Source of the DNA: Bacillota bacterium
GTDB taxonomy: Bacteria > Bacillota > Bacilli > Paenibacillales > NBRC-103111
Direction of reading: 5' to 3'
DNA length: 8,218 nt
Assembly (NCBI GenBank): GCA_023391955.1
Contig: JAEWAA010000207.1
Location: 1 to 8,218 of the forward strand
Every line of letters begins with the position of its first letter. Positions within the stretch are counted from its first letter, which is position 1. The notes beneath the pieces are model-generated. The model did not search any database. It was not told the DNA's origin and saw nothing but the letters and a program-made list of their open reading frames with translations. Of this stretch, positions 1-6,289 are shown in pieces. Both the position numbers and the translations under genes were made by a program.

Positions 1-1677
1 GCGGTGGACCAGTCCCGTCCGTTTCCGCTGGTGCATACCCAGTCCTTGTATCTGGCTGTGGTGCTGACCAAGGAGGGGATGGCGCCGGAGGATGAGCCGT
101 GTTTTGCCATCGTCCAGGTGCCGTCCAACTTAAACCGCTGTATCTCCATCTCCCCCCGGGGAAACAGCAAAAAGCATGAATTTATTCTGATGGAGGATCT
201 GATCCGGGTCCACATCCATACGTTATTCTCCGGCTATACGCCTGTGGCGGTGCACAGCTTCCGGCTGACCCGCAATGCGGATCTGACCCTGAACGAGGAA
301 GGGGCGGAGGATCTTCTGGAGGAAATCGAGAAGGAGCTCCGGCGCAGGCGCTGGGGTGCCCCTGTCCGTCTGGAAGTGGATAAGGGGATGCATCCGTACG
401 CCCTGGAAATGCTGCGTGAGGAATTCGAAATCGAGGATAATGTCTTCGAAATCGACGGTCCCGTTGATCTGACCTTCCTGATGCGGCTGCAGGGAGGTTT
501 GGAGGGCTTCCAGCATTTGCGGTATCCGGCATTGGAGCCGTATTATCCCCGGGAGTTGGATGAGGACGACGCGTTCGAGGTGCTGCGCCGCAAGGATGTA
601 CTGGTTTACCATCCGTATGAATCCTTCGAGGCGGTGACGGATTTTATTGTGCAGGCGGCGGAGGACCCCAAGGTGCTGGCGATCAAAATGACCCTGTACC
701 GGGTAAGCGGTCATTCCCTGCTGGTGCAGGCTTTGGCCCAGGCGGCCGAATCCGGCAAGCAGGTTACCGTAGTGGTGGAGCTGAAGGCCAGATTTGACGA
801 GGAACGCAACATCGCATGGGCGCGGAAGCTGGAAAAAGCGGGCTGCCACGTGGTCTACGGGCTCATCGGCCTCAAAACCCACGCCAAGGTGACTCTGGTA
901 GTCCGGCAGGAAAACAATTCCTTGCGCCGTTATGTCCATGTTGGCACCGGGAACTATAACGATAACACCGCCCGGTTGTACACGGATGTGGGGATTTTTA
1001 CGTCCAATGCCCTGATTGGGGAGGATGCCTCCATTCTCTTCAACGAGATTACCGGTTACTCCACACCCAAGCATATGCAGGCTTTGTCTGTGGCCCCCAC
1101 CAACCTGAAGAACAAGCTGATTGAGCTGTTCCGCCGGGAAGCCGAACATGCCAAAGCCGGCAAGCCCGCACGCATCATCGCCAAGATGAATTCCCTGTCC
1201 CATCAGGAAACGGTGGACGAGCTGTATGCTGCCTCCCAATTGGGAGTCAAGGTGGACCTTATTGTCCGCGGCGTCTGCTGCCTGCGTCCGGGAGTAGCGG
1301 GGTTAAGTGAGAATATTACGGTGCGGAGTATTGTGGATCGGTTTCTGGAGCATTCCCGGATCATCTATTTTGAAAATGGGGGGCAGCCGGAGGTTTATAT
1401 CTCCAGTGCGGACTGGATGAGCCGGAACCTGACCCGCCGGGTGGAGCTGCTTTGCCCGGTATTGGATGAGGCCAACAAACGGGCCCTGATCAATATGCTC
1501 CAGCTGTCGCTGAATGACAATGTGAAGGCGAGGGTGCTCCAATCCAACGGCATGTATGAAAACAGGCAGCCCGGAGAGGAACCCGAGCTGCGCAGCCAGT
1601 TCGAAGCTATGAATGTGGCGGTGTGGAAAAATCGGGGGTTGTCTGAATTTCCGGAACAAGACTCCACACCTTCTTGA
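1..1677 (+). CDS. ppk1: Polyphosphate kinase 1, 3' part (5' end outside window)
   Basis: PPK1 reversibly transfers the terminal phosphate of ATP to long-chain polyphosphate through a phosphohistidine intermediate. The reading frame is open from base 1, so the gene starts upstream. 558 codons are visible, against about 690-720 residues usual for the family, so roughly the first 130 residues are missing. The fragment begins in the middle domain (FPLVHTQSLYLAV). The two C-terminal phospholipase-D-like domains follow: YHPYESF and KMTLYRVSG, then the LKTHAK motif whose His (bases 880-882) matches the autophosphorylated histidine of E. coli PPK, then HSRIIYFENGG with the second conserved His (1351-1353), then SSADWMSRNL. 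All key residues of the visible part are present. The last 24 codons, including the tail EFPEQDSTPS, lie antisense to the end of ppx; this tail runs past the usual conserved end. No convincing terminator follows the stop on the + strand. Identification is secure. Confidence 0.96.
   Translation, partial: AVDQSRPFPLVHTQSLYLAVVLTKEGMAPEDEPCFAIVQVPSNLNRCISISPRGNSKKHEFILMEDLIRVHIHTLFSGYTPVAVHSFRLTRNADLTLNEEGAEDLLEEIEKELRRRRWGAPVRLEVDKGMHPYALEMLREEFEIEDNVFEIDGPVDLTFLMRLQGGLEGFQHLRYPALEPYYPRELDEDDAFEVLRRKDVLVYHPYESFEAVTDFIVQAAEDPKVLAIKMTLYRVSGHSLLVQALAQAAESGKQVTVVVELKARFDEERNIAWARKLEKAGCHVVYGLIGLKTHAKVTLVVRQENNSLRRYVHVGTGNYNDNTARLYTDVGIFTSNALIGEDASILFNEITGYSTPKHMQALSVAPTNLKNKLIELFRREAEHAKAGKPARIIAKMNSLSHQETVDELYAASQLGVKVDLIVRGVCCLRPGVAGLSENITVRSIVDRFLEHSRIIYFENGGQPEVYISSADWMSRNLTRRVELLCPVLDEANKRALINMLQLSLNDNVKARVLQSNGMYENRQPGEEPELRSQFEAMNVAVWKNRGLSEFPEQDSTPS
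1558..1591 (-). terminator. Probable intrinsic terminator of ppx, inside ppk1 coding sequence
   Basis: Read on the minus strand, a 9-bp stem (arms at 1591-1583 and 1574-1566, GCAGCTCGG with CCGGGCTGC, one G-U pair) encloses an 8-nt loop and is followed by CTGTTTTC. It starts 15 nt after the ppx stop, which is a normal terminator distance. The same bases encode part of the Ppk C-terminus on the other strand, so the hairpin could partly be a coincidence of coding sequence. The T-tract is short. Confidence 0.5.
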
Positions 1678-3157
1678 ATTCCTTGGTGATGGCGCCGGTT
1701 TCCCGGATCTCAATGCCGGGGTGATGGGTGCATTCCAGCTGCAGACGGATGCCGCTGGTGCGGGCAATGGCTGTCAGCCGCCGTACCGGCTGGGTTTCGC
1801 TGCGGTCAAGCGCTACGGCAAGCTGCAGCAAGGACCCCAACCGCTCCACCAACAGACAATCGGATTCAGTCAGAATGTCCTTATGTTCAAGGAATAGCTG
1901 GCGGGTCCGGTTTTTGTTTTTGTAGGAGGCGATCATGGCGCAGATCAGAACCTCCCGGTGGGTTAACCCGTACAGACGGGAATGGGCGATAAGGTAGAAG
2001 GTATGTTTGGGATAATCGTAGTAAAATATGGTGATGCCGATCCGGTACAGAAGGCTAGCCACATGGAGATAGGCTCTCGACCGGATGCTCAGGTGGTGCA
2101 GATCCTGCAGGTCGTCGAAAAGCTTCAGGGCCAGCCGGTTCACCTGCTCCACATGCAGAAGCGATACGGACGGATGCAGGGCCAGCAGGTTGCGGACGCT
2201 GTGCTCCAGCACGTTAGAGAACTGGGCTTGTCCCGGATTCAGCACGTCATAAAAGAGTCCGTCCCGCAGGCCGCTGCCGCTGACCATATAATGGGAGGCG
2301 CCGGAATAATCGAAAACAGTCTGCAGGATCAGCATCCCCGGTACGATAATGTCGGCGCGGCTTCCGGTCATTCCGTCCACCTTCTTCCGCTTCTCCGGCG
2401 GCATGGTGGACAACATGGCCAGCAGCTGCTCTACGGTGCCCTTTTCCATTTGATACTGGTGGGCCAGGGGGAGGGAATACTTGCGCGCTCTCTGGTCCAG
2501 CTTGCCCAGGGTCCGGATGGTTCCGCCCAGGCCGATAAGGGGCAGCCCCTGATGGCCTTTGATCCAGGGCTCCTTTTCCAGAGCGGCCAGCACCATGTGG
2601 CGGATTTTCGCTGCGGTATCGGCATCGGCCACACCATCCTTGGTGAACCGTTTGGTGGTATTGACGGAGCCGAAGGGGAAGGACACGCTATGGATCAGCG
2701 ACCGGCCCAGAAACAGAGACACCTCGGTGCTGCCGCCGCCGATATCAATCAGCAGGCCGTCCTGAATGTCCATGGAATTGATCATGCCCAAAAATCCGTA
2801 GCGGGCTTCCATTTCACCGGACAGAATCTCCACTTCGATGCCGGTTTGCTCTTTCAAAATGCCGACGATTTCCGAGGAATTGGAGGCGTTGCGGATGGCC
2901 GCGGTGGCCACTGCCCGGATTTTATCGGTATGGTGAGCCTGGCATAGAGTTCTGAAATGGTTAAGGATGTGGACAATGCCCATGGCATCCTCCGGCTTCA
3001 AGGAACCGTCCTGGCGGATTTTTTCGCTGAGGCGGGCGGATTCCTTGCTCTCATCGATGACCCGGTAGGCGTCCTTGCCGGATACTTCATAAATCACAAG
3101 CCGGACCGAGTTGGATCCGATATCAATAATGCCGATGCGGCTGGTTGTTTCCATCAT
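1607..3157 (-). CDS. ppx: Exopolyphosphatase, Ppx/GppA family
   Basis: This protein probably hydrolyses terminal phosphates from polyphosphate, opposing the adjacent ppk1; family members can also act on pppGpp. It has 516 residues, close to E. coli PPX (513). The N-terminal ASKHA-fold ATPase-like half shows phosphate-1 IDIGSNSVRL (residues 11-20), RAVATAAIRN (81-90), the catalytic-Glu segment SGEMEAR (113-119, Glu115 probable), phosphate-2 DIGGGSTEVS (138-147) and a later GLGGTIRTLG. The C-terminal half is helical and HD-domain-like, but where many relatives have LHD and RYHRK it has LLYRIG and ASYKNK, so the HD metal site looks lost. Two tandem ATGs (3157 and 3154) are possible starts. A weak AAAGGG lies 6 or 9 nt upstream, and the first ATG is taken. 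The 3' end overlaps ppk1 by 71 bp. Ppx versus a GppA-like pppGpp phosphatase cannot be settled from sequence, but the ppk1 neighbour favours Ppx. Confidence 0.93.
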   Translation of the reverse strand: MMETTSRIGIIDIGSNSVRLVIYEVSGKDAYRVIDESKESARLSEKIRQDGSLKPEDAMGIVHILNHFRTLCQAHHTDKIRAVATAAIRNASNSSEIVGILKEQTGIEVEILSGEMEARYGFLGMINSMDIQDGLLIDIGGGSTEVSLFLGRSLIHSVSFPFGSVNTTKRFTKDGVADADTAAKIRHMVLAALEKEPWIKGHQGLPLIGLGGTIRTLGKLDQRARKYSLPLAHQYQMEKGTVEQLLAMLSTMPPEKRKKVDGMTGSRADIIVPGMLILQTVFDYSGASHYMVSGSGLRDGLFYDVLNPGQAQFSNVLEHSVRNLLALHPSVSLLHVEQVNRLALKLFDDLQDLHHLSIRSRAYLHVASLLYRIGITIFYYDYPKHTFYLIAHSRLYGLTHREVLICAMIASYKNKNRTRQLFLEHKDILTESDCLLVERLGSLLQLAVALDRSETQPVRRLTAIARTSGIRLQLECTHHPGIEIRETGAITKEFKKVWSLVPEIQTTPDFSTPPHS

Positions 3158-3182
3158 GATGAGCCCTTTCTTTTTTTCAACT

Positions 3183-3212
3183 ATTGTAACACAGACTGCC
3201 GGGGCGTGGCAG
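3183..3212 (-). promoter_or_regulatory. Candidate ppx promoter
   Basis: On the minus strand there is a -10 box TACAAT (3188-3183, 5 of 6 to consensus) preceded by an extended-10 TGT (3191-3189). A -35-like CTGCCA (3212-3207, 4 of 6) lies 18 bp further upstream. Initiation would fall near 3176, giving a short leader of about 20 nt before the ppx ATG. This is a sequence match only. Confidence 0.5.
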
Positions 3213-3244
3213 GAAAGCGGCGCAGCTTGTGCAGAGGGCGGCTC

Positions 3245-3429
3245 TAACGGACAGAGAGTCCGCTAATATGTGGAAAAACGGTCTTTTCTCATTGTTGTGG
3301 ACTCAGCAGCCGTTATATAGGCAAATATTCCACATGCGGATGGAGTTGAGCCCAAATAGCGTACCCTGTGTCCGCGAAACGAACAATAGCGCCGATTTCG
3401 GGAAAATAACGGCTTCTCTGTCCGGATCA
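3245..3429 (+). repeat. Intergenic repeat element, copy 1 (four sub-repeats)
   Basis: This element aligns without gaps to 7903-8087 at a constant offset of 4658. It contains four degenerate sub-repeats of about 22 nt starting at 3245, 3295, 3357 and 3407. Their shared pattern is AACGG, a short variable centre, then TCCG. The right-hand 68 bases (3360-3427) match 8018-8085 at 53 of 68 positions by hand count. Mismatches concentrate in the 23-nt linker, while the flanking sub-repeats match at 18/20 and 23/25. The first sub-repeat has an internal dyad CGGAC-AGAGA-GTCCG. The second (3295) is the weakest match, about 12 of 22 to its partner. There are no transposase, terminal inverted repeats or obvious target duplication. 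Confidence 0.8.
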
Positions 3430-3563
3430 AACAAATCTCCCGAGATTTCGATAAAAAACTCCAATCAGTTTAGGATTACCATAAAAATATTTTTTGTACC
3501 GATAATTATCTTTCATTTCATAATTTGTTCACATATATCCAAGAAAATGTTATTATAGATCTA

Positions 3564-3591
3564 CTGGCACATGATAAAACTTTGTTATGAT
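3564..3591 (+). promoter_or_regulatory. Candidate citZ promoter with possible CcpC operator
   Basis: An extended -10 element TGT-TATGAT (3583-3591) lies 16 bp downstream of CTGGCA (3564-3569, 4 of 6 to the -35 consensus). Initiation near 3598 would give a leader of about 27 nt. The dyad ATAA-N7-TTAT (3574-3577 and 3585-3588) lies across the spacer and into the -10 box. From memory, this is the form reported for CcpC, the LysR-type, citrate-responsive repressor of citB and citZ in Bacillus. Binding here is an inference, because short AT motifs are common in AT-rich DNA. Confidence 0.5.
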
Positions 3592-3608
3592 ATTCACATA
3601 CCACTGCT

Positions 3609-3615
3609 AAAGGAG
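3609..3615 (+). promoter_or_regulatory. citZ ribosome binding site
   Basis: AAAGGAG lies 9 nt before the ATG at 3625. It decides the start: an in-frame ATG at 3571 would add 18 residues but has no Shine-Dalgarno sequence, would lie upstream of the candidate transcription start, and would code for an extension unlike citrate synthases. Confidence 0.85.
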
Positions 3616-3624
3616 AGAGATACG

Positions 3625-4737
3625 ATGACGGCAACCAAAGGTTTGGAAGGTATCGTAGCCACCACGTCCTCCATCAGTTCTATTATTGACGGTGTATTGA
3701 CATACCGGGGCATCGACATTGATGAGCTGGCAGAGCATGCTTCCTTCGAAGAAGTGGTCTACCTGCTGTGGTTCGGCAAACTTCCCACGGAAACCGAGCT
3801 GGCCCAGCTTAAGGATAATCTTAGCAAGAACGCGGCGGTGCCCGATGCCGTCATTGAACAACTCCGCCTGGCTCCGAAGGATGCTAATGCCATGGCTGTC
3901 CTCCGTACTGCCATCTCCGCTCTCTCCTTATATGACCCGGAAGCCGCTGATATGAGCGTAGCCTCCAATGTCCAGAAGGCCATTAAGCTTCAAGCCCAGG
4001 TTGCCACTATTATTGCAGCATTCGCCCGTATCCGCCAGGGTTTAGACCCGGTAGCGCCGAAGGAAAGCGCCTCCATCGCGGAGAACTTCCTGTACATGCT
4101 CTCCGGTGAGCAGCCTGACCCTGTAGCAGTGGAAGCCTTGGACAAGGCGCTTGTGCTGCATGCGGACCATGAACTGAACGCCTCTACCTTCGCAGCCCGT
4201 GTAACCGTTGCCACCCTGTCCGATATTTATTCCGGCGTCACCTCCGCCATTGGAGCTCTGAAGGGGCCGCTGCACGGCGGAGCCAATGAGGCCGTTATGG
4301 AAATGCTGGAGGAGATCGGCAGCTTCGAGGCAGTAGAAGACTATGTGAACAAAAAGCTGGACAACAAGGAGAAGCTGATGGGCTTTGGCCACCGGGTCTA
4401 CAAAAACGGTGATCCCCGCGCCAAACATCTGCAGAAGATGTCCCATGAGCTGGGCAAGTTGACCGGCGATCTGAAGTGGTATAATATGTCCGTGAAGATT
4501 GAAGATATGGTTGTTTCCGAAAAGGGCCTGAAGCCCAATGTGGATTTCTATTCCGCATCCGTCTACACCACGCTGGGGATTCCGAGAGATCTGTTCACTC
4601 CGATCTTCGCCATCAGCCGCATGTCCGGCTGGACCGCCCATATTCTGGAGCAATTCGAGAATAACCGCCTGATCCGTCCCCGTGCTGAATATGTGGGGCC
4701 TGTAGGCCAATCTTATGTCCCCATGGCAAATCGGTAA
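3625..4737 (+). CDS. citZ: Citrate synthase (TCA cycle)
   Basis: It condenses acetyl-CoA with oxaloacetate to citrate, the entry step of the TCA cycle, in the cytoplasm. At 370 residues it has the short Gram-positive/archaeal length (B. subtilis CitZ about 372). The catalytic triad is visible: His217 in GPLHGGANE, His256 in GFGHRVYK and Asp307 in PNVDFYSA. The N-terminal SIIDGVLTYRGIDIDEL and the C-terminal SRMSGWTAHILEQ with PRAEYVGP are family hallmarks. 2-Methylcitrate synthases look similar, but the linkage to icd and mdh and the absence of prp genes favour citrate synthase. It is the first gene of the citZ-icd-mdh cluster; icd starts 147 bp downstream. Control probably acts at the promoter just upstream (possible CcpC site). 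Nothing in the sequence is broken or unusual. Confidence 0.97.
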   Translation: MTATKGLEGIVATTSSISSIIDGVLTYRGIDIDELAEHASFEEVVYLLWFGKLPTETELAQLKDNLSKNAAVPDAVIEQLRLAPKDANAMAVLRTAISALSLYDPEAADMSVASNVQKAIKLQAQVATIIAAFARIRQGLDPVAPKESASIAENFLYMLSGEQPDPVAVEALDKALVLHADHELNASTFAARVTVATLSDIYSGVTSAIGALKGPLHGGANEAVMEMLEEIGSFEAVEDYVNKKLDNKEKLMGFGHRVYKNGDPRAKHLQKMSHELGKLTGDLKWYNMSVKIEDMVVSEKGLKPNVDFYSASVYTTLGIPRDLFTPIFAISRMSGWTAHILEQFENNRLIRPRAEYVGPVGQSYVPMANR

Positions 4738-4785
4738 AGAGTAAGAAATCATCCAAGCACTTATTAATTTCATATTGTTTACCAC

Positions 4786-4830
4786 GAACGGGCGCCGGAG
4801 AGCCGCAAGCTTGCCTTTTGGCACCCGTTC
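4786..4830 (+). other. citZ-icd intercistronic hairpin
   Basis: Arms 4786-4796 and 4820-4830 (GAACGGGCGCC with GGCACCCGTTC) pair at 10 of 11 positions. The 23-nt loop contains the palindrome GCAAGCTTGC (4805-4814). No T-tract follows directly; a run of six T begins 16 nt later at 4847. It may be a leaky terminator, an RNA processing site or a 3'-end stabiliser of citZ mRNA. The pairing is seen, the role is inferred. I found no convincing icd promoter in this gap. Confidence 0.55.
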
Positions 4831-4872
4831 TTGAAGTCCATAGACGTTTTTTGGATCCACCATCTTATAGCC

Positions 4873-4878
4873 GGGAGG
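4873..4878 (+). promoter_or_regulatory. icd ribosome binding site
   Basis: GGGAGG lies 6 nt before the ATG at 4885 and fixes this start. An in-frame TTG at 4831 would add 18 residues (beginning KSIDVFW after the start), but it lies immediately after the hairpin, has no Shine-Dalgarno sequence, and the extension would include the ribosome binding site itself. Confidence 0.85.
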
Positions 4879-4884
4879 TTTACC

Positions 4885-6180
4885 ATGCCACAATTCGAAC
4901 AATATTCCTTGCCTGTCGAGGGCCAGCCGATTACAATTGATAACGGCAAACTGAACGTGCCCAACAATCCCATCATTCCGTTTATTGAAGGGGACGGCAC
5001 CGGTCCAGATATTTGGGCAGCTTCCAAGCGTGTCCTGGATGCGGCTGTGGAGAAGGCTTACGGCGGCGAGAAGAAGATTGCCTGGTATGAAGTGTATGCC
5101 GGCGAAAAAGCGTTTAACCAATTCAACAGCTGGTTGCCCAACGACACCCTGACCGCAGTCCGTGAATACATAGTGGCCATCAAGGGGCCGCTGACCACTC
5201 CCATCGGCGGAGGCATCCGTTCCCTGAACGTAGCCCTGCGCCAGGAGCTGGATCTGTACGTGTGCTCCCGTCCGGTGCGTTATTTCGATGGTGTGCCTTC
5301 TCCGGTGAAGCATCCCGAGCTGGTGGACATGGTGATTTTCCGGGAAAATACGGAGGACATCTATGCCGGCATCGAGTGGGCCGAAGGCTCCGCCGAAGTG
5401 AAGAAGGTTATCGAATTCCTCCAGAACGAAATGGGTGTAAAGAAAATCCGCTTCCCGGAAACCTCCGGCATCGGCATCAAGCCCGTATCCAAGGAAGGCT
5501 CCGAACGCCTGATTCGCGCAGCTATCGAATACGCCATCCAGCATAACCGCAAATCCGTGACTTTGGTGCATAAGGGCAATATTATGAAGTTTACGGAGGG
5601 CGCCTTCAAGAACTGGGGCTACGAGCTGGCAGAACGGGAATTCGGAGACAAAACCTTTACCTGGGACCAATACGACCGGATCAAAGCAGCAGAAGGCGCC
5701 GACGCCGCCAATAAGGCCCAAAAGGAAGCGGAGGCTGCCGGCAAGATCATCGTGAAGGATGCCATTGCCGACATTGCCCTGCAGCAGGTCCTGACCCGTC
5801 CGAAGGAATTCGACGTGATTGCCACGCTGAATCTGAACGGCGACTATCTCTCCGACGCCCTGGCTGCCCAGGTGGGAGGCATCGGCATTGCCCCCGGCGC
5901 CAACATCAATTATGTGACCGGCCACGCTATCTTTGAGGCCACCCACGGTACAGCGCCTAAGTATGCAGGTCTTGATGTGGTGAACCCCGGCTCCGTGATT
6001 CTCTCCGGTGTGATGATGCTGGAGCATCTGGGCTGGCAGGAGGCTGCCGACCTGATCTACAAGGGACTGGAATCCGCCATCAACAATAAAACGGTTACCT
6101 ATGACTTCGCCCGTTTGATGGAAGGTGCAACGGAAGTGAAATGTTCGGCCTTCGCCGATGAGATTATTGGCCATATGTAA
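4885..6180 (+). CDS. icd: Isocitrate dehydrogenase, NADP-dependent
   Basis: It oxidatively decarboxylates isocitrate to 2-oxoglutarate, producing NADPH in the cytoplasm. The 431 residues fit the dimeric bacterial enzyme (E. coli 416, B. subtilis about 423). Features in order are FIEGDGTGPDIW (residues 33-44), substrate loop GGGIRSLNVALRQ (108-120) with Ser113, RENTEDIYAGIEW, KGNIMKFTEGAF, NLNGDYLSDALAAQVGG, and coenzyme motif HGTAPKYAGLDVVNPGS. The Lys-Tyr in APKYAG and the Tyr/Arg pair in TYDFARL correspond to E. coli residues that select NADP over NAD. Ser113 is the residue phosphorylated by AceK in E. coli, but no aceK is in this window. An Ala/Glu/Lys-rich insert (AAEGADAANKAQKEAEAAG) follows KTFTWDQYDRI. 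It is the middle gene of the cluster, with mdh starting 109 bp downstream. Confidence 0.97.
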   Translation: MPQFEQYSLPVEGQPITIDNGKLNVPNNPIIPFIEGDGTGPDIWAASKRVLDAAVEKAYGGEKKIAWYEVYAGEKAFNQFNSWLPNDTLTAVREYIVAIKGPLTTPIGGGIRSLNVALRQELDLYVCSRPVRYFDGVPSPVKHPELVDMVIFRENTEDIYAGIEWAEGSAEVKKVIEFLQNEMGVKKIRFPETSGIGIKPVSKEGSERLIRAAIEYAIQHNRKSVTLVHKGNIMKFTEGAFKNWGYELAEREFGDKTFTWDQYDRIKAAEGADAANKAQKEAEAAGKIIVKDAIADIALQQVLTRPKEFDVIATLNLNGDYLSDALAAQVGGIGIAPGANINYVTGHAIFEATHGTAPKYAGLDVVNPGSVILSGVMMLEHLGWQEAADLIYKGLESAINNKTVTYDFARLMEGATEVKCSAFADEIIGHM

Positions 6181-6186
6181 AACGAT

Positions 6187-6242
6187 CCCCAAAAGTGATG
6201 TTAAGCAGAGAGGCCTAATCAGGTACTTTTGGGGGAGCCCCC
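6187..6242 (+). other. icd-mdh intercistronic hairpin with an alternative fold
   Basis: A perfect 10-bp stem joins CCCCAAAAGT (6187-6196) and ACTTTTGGGG (6225-6234) around a 28-nt loop, starting 6 nt after the icd stop. The 3' arm also begins a smaller hairpin, GGGG (6231-6234) with CCCC (6239-6242), so the two cannot form together. Neither is followed by a T-tract. It could set mdh level relative to icd or stabilise the upstream mRNA. The pairing is seen, the function inferred. Confidence 0.6.
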
Positions 6243-6275
6243 AGAAATTCGAAAGCGCCCAATTAAGAGATCTTT

Positions 6276-6281
6276 AGGAGG
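6276..6281 (+). promoter_or_regulatory. mdh ribosome binding site
   Basis: A perfect AGGAGG lies 8 nt before the ATG at 6290. It is the strongest Shine-Dalgarno sequence in the window and decides the mdh start. Confidence 0.9.
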
Positions 6282-6289
6282 ACATAAAT

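Larger units (their letters stand above)
3158..3624. other. Intergenic region between divergent ppx and citZ
   Basis: This 467-bp gap separates two divergently transcribed genes. From left to right it holds the ppx leader and promoter, a GC-rich repeat element (3245-3429), an AT-rich stretch (about 3440-3560) with the 10-bp palindrome GATAATTATC at 3501-3510, and the citZ promoter and leader. An open frame at 3229-3558 exists but lacks a ribosome binding site and runs through the repeat, so it is not called as a gene. No tRNA or recognised riboswitch is seen. Confidence 0.8.

Noticed and set aside
223..1239. 338-codon minus-strand open frame opposite ppk1
   Set aside because: ppk1 is certain here, and the antisense translation has no recognisable motifs or ribosome binding site.
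1966..1975. Palindrome GGGTTAACCC inside ppx
   Set aside because: It is short, lies within coding sequence and has no supporting context.
1982..2947. 321-codon plus-strand open frame opposite ppx
   Set aside because: ppx is certain on the other strand. The His/Gln/Gly-rich translation is typical of antisense frames.
3245..3429. CRISPR array
   Set aside because: The repeats are degenerate, few and spaced 50 or 62 nt with related linkers. There are no identical direct repeats and no cas genes.
3229..3558. 109-codon plus-strand frame in the ppx-citZ gap
   Set aside because: It has no Shine-Dalgarno sequence, runs through the repeat element and has an AT-driven hydrophobic end. It ends within the citZ promoter region.
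3571..3624. N-terminal extension of citZ from the ATG at 3571
   Set aside because: There is no ribosome binding site and it overlaps the promoter. The ATG at 3625 has AAAGGAG at good spacing and gives the usual protein length.
4738..4884. Internal icd promoter in the citZ-icd gap
   Set aside because: TATTGT at 4773 could be a -10 box, but no acceptable -35 lies 15-19 bp upstream. Bacillus has a promoter before this gene, but I cannot support one here from sequence.
4042..6192. 716-codon open frame on the minus strand antisense to citZ and icd
   Set aside because: It covers two undoubted enzyme genes, has no plausible domain content and arises from codon bias on the opposite strand.
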